Positions 48,278 through 64,000 of a stretch of 64,000 nt of DNA are shown here, piece after piece. The notes below the pieces were generated by a model. The model made no database searches, was not told where the DNA came from, and saw only the letters and a program-made list of their open reading frames with translations. Source of the DNA: Sarcophilus harrisii (lineage: Eukaryota; Chordata; Mammalia; Dasyuromorphia; Dasyuridae). Location: contig NC_045427.1 in NCBI RefSeq assembly GCF_902635505.1, positions 134,711,960 to 134,775,959 of the forward strand, read 5' to 3'. A program made the translations under genes and the position numbers. The number at the start of each line of letters is the position of its first letter. Positions within the stretch are counted from its first letter, which is position 1.

Positions 48278-49092
48278 GTGAAAGGTGAGGGGTTTTATTG
48301 GAAAAAAGGTGAATCTGAGCTTTACACCTGAGCCATCTGGATCATCGATATTGTAGGCTCTGGGGGGGTCTCAGCAGAGGGCAGCCCCCTCCCTTCTTTT
48401 ACCACAGCCCACCCCTTGCTTCCTCATATTCAAAGTGCCCAGAAGGTGGCAGCAGAAGCTTATCACCTGGTGCCCTCACCTTCAGGCTGGTAACGCGAGG
48501 CTGCTCACTCACACCTGGCCCTCCCCAAAGGGCACAGCACCCGAGAGACATTCTGGCTAGAGGTGCAGGAGCCCCAGGAAATGCCCAGCTTAGCTTGGCC
48601 TCTCTGGTGCTGGGGGCCTGTAGGCAAGTAGATACAAGTGCCCCATCTGCTAACTTCCCCACCTCCTACCCAAGAAAGACCCAGCCTGGGGCAGCTCAGG
48701 ATAAACAGATGGGCAGGCTCGAGGGTGAGGACAGATTGGTATTGAGCCAAGATGGACTCAGTGTTCTGCTACCAGGCTCTTAGTCATCCCCTGCAGGCAG
48801 GAGGGGATCCTGCATCTCAGAAAGAACTGGGGGATGCACCAGCAGCACCAGGGAATGCCTGGGGTTTATTATTGCTTTTGGTGGGAGCGGCTCAAGCACA
48901 AACAGGGACTGGTCCCATCGTCTTGATCCTGGCTAACAGTGGGAACGGACCCAACTGTGTGGGTGAGCAGAGGCAGAATGGGCTGTGGTTCCCCAGGGCA
49001 CTGCAGCTTCCTGGGTCCTTCCTCTGTGGCAAACCAAGGGAGGGAATGGAGTGGAAGCCCTGCTAGACAAAGCAGACACCCTACGTAGACGA

Positions 49093-49138
<46 letters not shown>

Positions 49139-49691
49139 CCCTATGCACACTCATGTGAACAGAAGCTAAGGCTGGGGTGTTTCTTTGGGTGTGACTGGGT
49201 GGATGCCTTGGGCTGGGGGGGGAATAGGCTGTCAGGGGTTCAGACACAGCTAAGGAAAGGTTTAGCCACCTGAGAGCAGAAATGCTAACTGTGTTAAAGA
49301 AATACTCTGAGGCATCAGTATGGGCGCCTGGGAGAGCCAGAGAAAAGCACAGATAGTCACTCAGGGCGCAGAGGCTGGAGACAAGTGGACTTGTTAATAC
49401 AGGAGAGTGAGAGTCAGGGGGGAAGGCCTGCACACACCTCCGTGTGTATTTTGCATCTGCCTGGGAATGCGTTTAGGTGTCTTTGTGTATAGTTCTATTT
49501 AGGTCGGTTCTTGTACATCAGACGTGTGGCCAAATGTTACCTTGTGTTTCTTATGTGCACATGCATGTTTCTGGGGTGTACATCTATATGCATGTATGAA
49601 CACTGGTCACATGTGTCTCCCCACTGTTACATACGGACTACAGGGACCTCCCAGTGTCTTCTACAGAAAAATCTCCACACAGGGCACCTCC
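48278..49691 (-). other. LGI3: LGI3 3' untranslated region with AATAAA signal
   Basis: The UTR runs from the TAG at 49692-49694 to an AATAAA on the minus strand (plus-strand 48294-48299), giving a cleavage site near 48278. It contains a (GT)n/(CA)n microsatellite at about 49096-49133. Length about 1.4 kb. The C33 run at 48022-48054 lies some 220 bp past the predicted end of the transcript. Confidence 0.65.
49096..49133. repeat. (GT)n microsatellite in LGI3 3' UTR
   Basis: About 19 GT units on the plus strand, so (CA)n in the LGI3 transcript. Confidence 0.95.
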
Positions 49692-61031
<11,340 letters not shown>

Positions 61032-61480
61032 GGCTGCAGCTAGAGATTGCCCCTCTCACCCTTCGCTTCTCACCCACGGGCACTGCCACCCCGAAGGCTG
61101 GTCCCCCACAGTCTCCAAAGGCCCCCAAAGGATGCCAGCATCCCAGGCTGGCACCTCCCCTTGCAGCTCGGATCCCTGCCCGGTGGCCGCAGCTGAGAAC
61201 TCCCAGGCAGCTGGATCCTCCCTCTCTCTCCCTCCCTCAACCCCCCGCAGCCCGGCAGCCGCTGCTGCTCCTTCTCCCTTCCCCCTTTCCGCTCCCCCTC
61301 CCCCTGCCCCAAGCTGCGCTCTCCAGATTTCCAGCCTCTCCCTTCTCACAGCGGCTCAGCTCTGCCCCGCTGCAGTCCCCTCTGCCTGAGAGAAACAAGT
61401 GCGGAGTACGCCGCGCTCGGGGACCAGCCGGGCCAGGGGTGGGGTTGGAAGGGACTGCGGCGGGGACAGCGCATGGAGGG
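61032..61480 (-). promoter_or_regulatory. LGI3: LGI3 5' leader and GC-rich promoter region
   Basis: Upstream of the LGI3 ATG the DNA is GC-rich with long pyrimidine stretches on the plus strand (61210-61320) and moderate CpG content up to about 61480. It then gives way to a TGTG-rich stretch (61560-61800). No TATA box was recognised. This is the natural place for the leader and promoter, but no start site can be read directly. Confidence 0.45.
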
Positions 61481-62039
61481 AGGGCTCTCAGGATTAAACA
61501 GGGAGGGGGAGGAGGAGAGGGTTGGGAAGAGATCTTGCTGCAGTGTGTGGGAAAGCAGGTATCTCAGGACTGCGTGTGCGTGTGCCTTTGTCCCTCAGTA
61601 CATACATCTGGGTCTTGCATCTTCTCAAGAGTTTATGCCCGTGCTTACGTGTGTACTGTGTATAATGTGCACATGGATATGTGCGCATGTGCTCCCGTCC
61701 GTGCGTGTGGGCTTTGGACACGCATGTGTGTGTGCATCTATGTATACGTTCAAACAAGTCTCCGTGTGTGCGTTTCTCTATGTACCCCACCTGGGTCTCT
61801 GTATATATGCTTACCTGGCCTCCAAATGGGTTATAACAGCTACTGACATTTCTATGGCCCTTTTGGTTTACAAACACTTTGCTTTGCAAATACAGCTCAG
61901 TGAGGCAGGAAGTGCAAATATTCATAGCCCCACTTTATAGACGAGGGAATGACTCTCAGAAATCAGGCAGCTTGCCCAGGTTCACATAGCAAGTGGGGTA
62001 GTCCATCAATCAATAAATATTTGTTATTCTTCTTCTTCA

Positions 62040-62278
62040 TTCTTCTCCAACTCTTCACTGACCTTGAGGACCGTGAAACACCAATGTTGTCCATGACATT
62101 TTCTTGGCAAAAGTTCTGAGTGGTTTGCCATTTCCTTCTTCGGTGGATTAAGGTAAACAGAGATTAAATGAGCTGCCCAGGGTCACACAGCTAGTAAGTG
62201 TCCGAGGCTGAATCTGAACTCAGGTTTTTTCTAATTCCAGGGCCAGCTCTCTACCCACTGAGGCACCTAGCTGCCTCC
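62040..62278 (-). repeat. MAR1-type SINE
   Basis: TTCTTGGCAAAAGTTCTGAG, GGGTCACACAGCTAGTAAG and CTACCCACTGAGGCACC; reverse orientation. Confidence 0.88.
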
Positions 62279-63264
62279 AATTATATTCCCCCATACCTCT
62301 GCAGTATGTGCCCATGATGGCTTGTGTGTGTGGTGGCCATGGCAGACCTAAGAATGTAGGTAACAGGGACTGAGATGACTGGGATGGGGTGCATATGTAT
62401 GTTCACGTGTGTGCTGCTGAATAAAAATGTCTTTGTCCATTGGGCATGATGTGTGGGTGAGAGGACAGAATCCTTGCTGTTCATTACATGTGGAATCTGG
62501 AATATTTCTGACCACTCTCCTCCCCCCAGAAAGTCAATTATTGGTTTTTACTAAAGTCAAGGGTTCTGATAGCTGGGGACCATCCTGTTTGAGTATACAA
62601 TTATTTCCTCCTTCTTCTGGAGCCCTCCAGAATGTGAATACTCTGACCTAAACAAAGACTCTTTACAAAGAAACAGATGGTTTCTCTTTCTTCTAAGTCT
62701 AGTCCAGATTCTCCATACAACTCCCCTTTGCTTCTGCCTCACAGACACAAGGCTAAGCTTTCTCCTTTAAGAAGATGGGATTACCCCATGTCATCACTGC
62801 CAGCCCATCTGCTTGTGCCCAACTCACTCTGCTCTTGCCCACTTGTGTGATAGGGAGTAGTGGGAGGGGGGCTGGGAGTTGGGGCAGCTGGGCGTCCCAC
62901 CGTCCCTGGCACAGCCCTGCCCGGCGTACAAAGGGAAGAGTGAGAGCTGCCCCGCCCCCTGGTAATGAGAGGACCAGGATGGGGTAGAAAGGGTAGGCTC
63001 CCTTGTGTCATCCATCCCAGAAAGGACATAATGAGGGTCATCTTAGCGACAGACAAGAGATTCTTAAAGCCCAAGGAAACAGGATTCCTGGATTCTTTTC
63101 TCAACTAGTGGAGAGGAATAATGATGGACCAGAGCAGAGCCCAAACTAAGACTTCAAAGGAAGAAAATGCAAATAAATGCCCTCTTCTGAAGGCATAATC
63201 TGTGATATTAGTATTGAACTTAATTTTTTTCACAAGCTCCACTGTCTATGTCACTCCCGTTGTG

Positions 63265-64000
63265 ATTTCATTGCAGGGTTTTTTTTTTTGTTTGTTTGTT
63301 CTTTTTAAATTTAATTTTTTCTAGGTTATATATGTAACATTCATTTTTTAAAACATATTTCCATATGAGTCATTTTGTGAGAAAATCAAAATTAAAGGGA
63401 AAAACCATGAGAAAAAAAAAAGGGTAAAAATAGAATGTGTTGATGCACATTCAGTGTCCATAGTTCTTTTTCTGGTTACAGACAACATTCTCCATCCAAA
63501 GTTTATTGGAATTGCCTTGGATTACTGAACTGCTGAGAACAGTTAAATCTATCATACTTTGATCATCACACACTCTTATTGTTGCTATGTATGATGTTTT
63601 TCTGGTTCTGCTTGCTTCACTTAGCATCAGTACATGTAAATCTTTCTAGGCTTTTCTAAAATCAGCCTGTTCATTTTTTAATAGAACAATAATATTCCAG
63701 TTCTTTCATATACCATATTTATTTAGATATTTCCCAAACAATGGATATCCACTCATTTTTCAATTCCTTATCCCCAGAAAGAGCTCATTGGAATTTAACT
63801 AAAAAAAGTTATCCTCATAACAAATATGTATAGCAATCCACCAGAACAAATTTCAATCCCAACATTAGCTGTGACCTCCAGAAAAGCATTTTTCATTCTA
63901 CATCTTGAGTTTATCAGTTATCTGTTAGGAGGTTGATAGTCTGCTACATCATCTTTTTTCTGGAATTTTAGTTGATCACTTCATTGATCAAGGTTCTAAA
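63265..64000 (-). repeat. L1 LINE 3' end, running off the window
   Basis: In the reverse direction: TTTACATGTACTGATGCTAAG, GAAGCAAGCAGAACCAG, then the 3' UTR. The marsupial L1 ORF2 end continues to the last base, so the element is cut by the window edge. Diverged, with no long frame. Confidence 0.75.

Larger units (their letters stand above)
61300..64000. other. Region upstream of LGI3
   Basis: No coding exon recognised. It holds a TGTG-rich stretch (61560-61800), a MIR (61845-62005) and a MAR1 SINE (62040-62278). A GC-rich unique-looking block lies at 62850-63000, and an L1 3' end at 63265-64000. SFTPC, the human neighbour here, would start further right. Confidence 0.5.

Noticed and set aside
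61300-64000. SFTPC, expected right of LGI3
   Set aside because: No surfactant protein C exon was recognised. The gene probably starts beyond the window.

Overview
The window is mammalian nuclear DNA, almost certainly from a marsupial. Two kinds of evidence support this. First, the three protein genes are spliced, with exon phases and sequences closely matching human HR, REEP4 and LGI3, and in the order they have on human 8p21.3. Second, the interspersed repeats are the marsupial set: many copies of a tRNA-headed CORE-SINE (MAR1/MdoSINE type), MIR/THER SINEs, long well-preserved L2 tails, CR1/L3-type LINE pieces and marsupial-type L1 3' ends. The species cannot be told from the sequence alone.

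Layout, left to right, with all genes on the minus strand. 1-4045: intergenic, repeats only. 4050-24260: HR (hairless), 18 coding exons giving 1179 residues, plus a noncoding first exon in a CpG island at about 23.5-24.5 kb. 24.3-31.4 kb: HR upstream region with no gene recognised. 31440-36300: REEP4, 8 coding exons, 257 residues, with its own CpG island. 36.3-48.3 kb: repeat-rich intergenic DNA with a TTCC microsatellite of about 630 bp, a nested LINE/SINE mosaic and a C33 run. 48.28-61.3 kb: LGI3, 8 coding exons, 549 residues. 61.3-64.0 kb: upstream of LGI3. SFTPC would be expected next but is not reached. NUDT18, expected left of HR, is also outside the window.

The three genes do not form a pathway. 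HR is a nuclear JmjC corepressor of the hair cycle, REEP4 an ER-shaping membrane protein that keeps ER off mitotic chromosomes, and LGI3 a secreted LRR/EPTP synaptic protein. They are simply neighbours in an old, conserved gene block.

I found no undescribed system. The most informative regulatory feature is in the HR 5' leader: a 34-codon upstream ORF nearly identical to human U2HR, the peptide-coding uORF mutated in Marie Unna hypotrichosis. Downstream of it, a second uORF crosses the exon 1/2 splice, and its stop overlaps the start of a third uORF that runs through the HR start codon. Other points are an altered first LXXLL motif and a Cys-x-Glu in place of the His-x-Asp iron site of KDM3 enzymes in HR, tandem splice donors in REEP4, and several local duplications and nested insertions. 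All exon joins were inferred by eye from GT/AG sites, phase continuity and remembered human proteins; no alignment was run.
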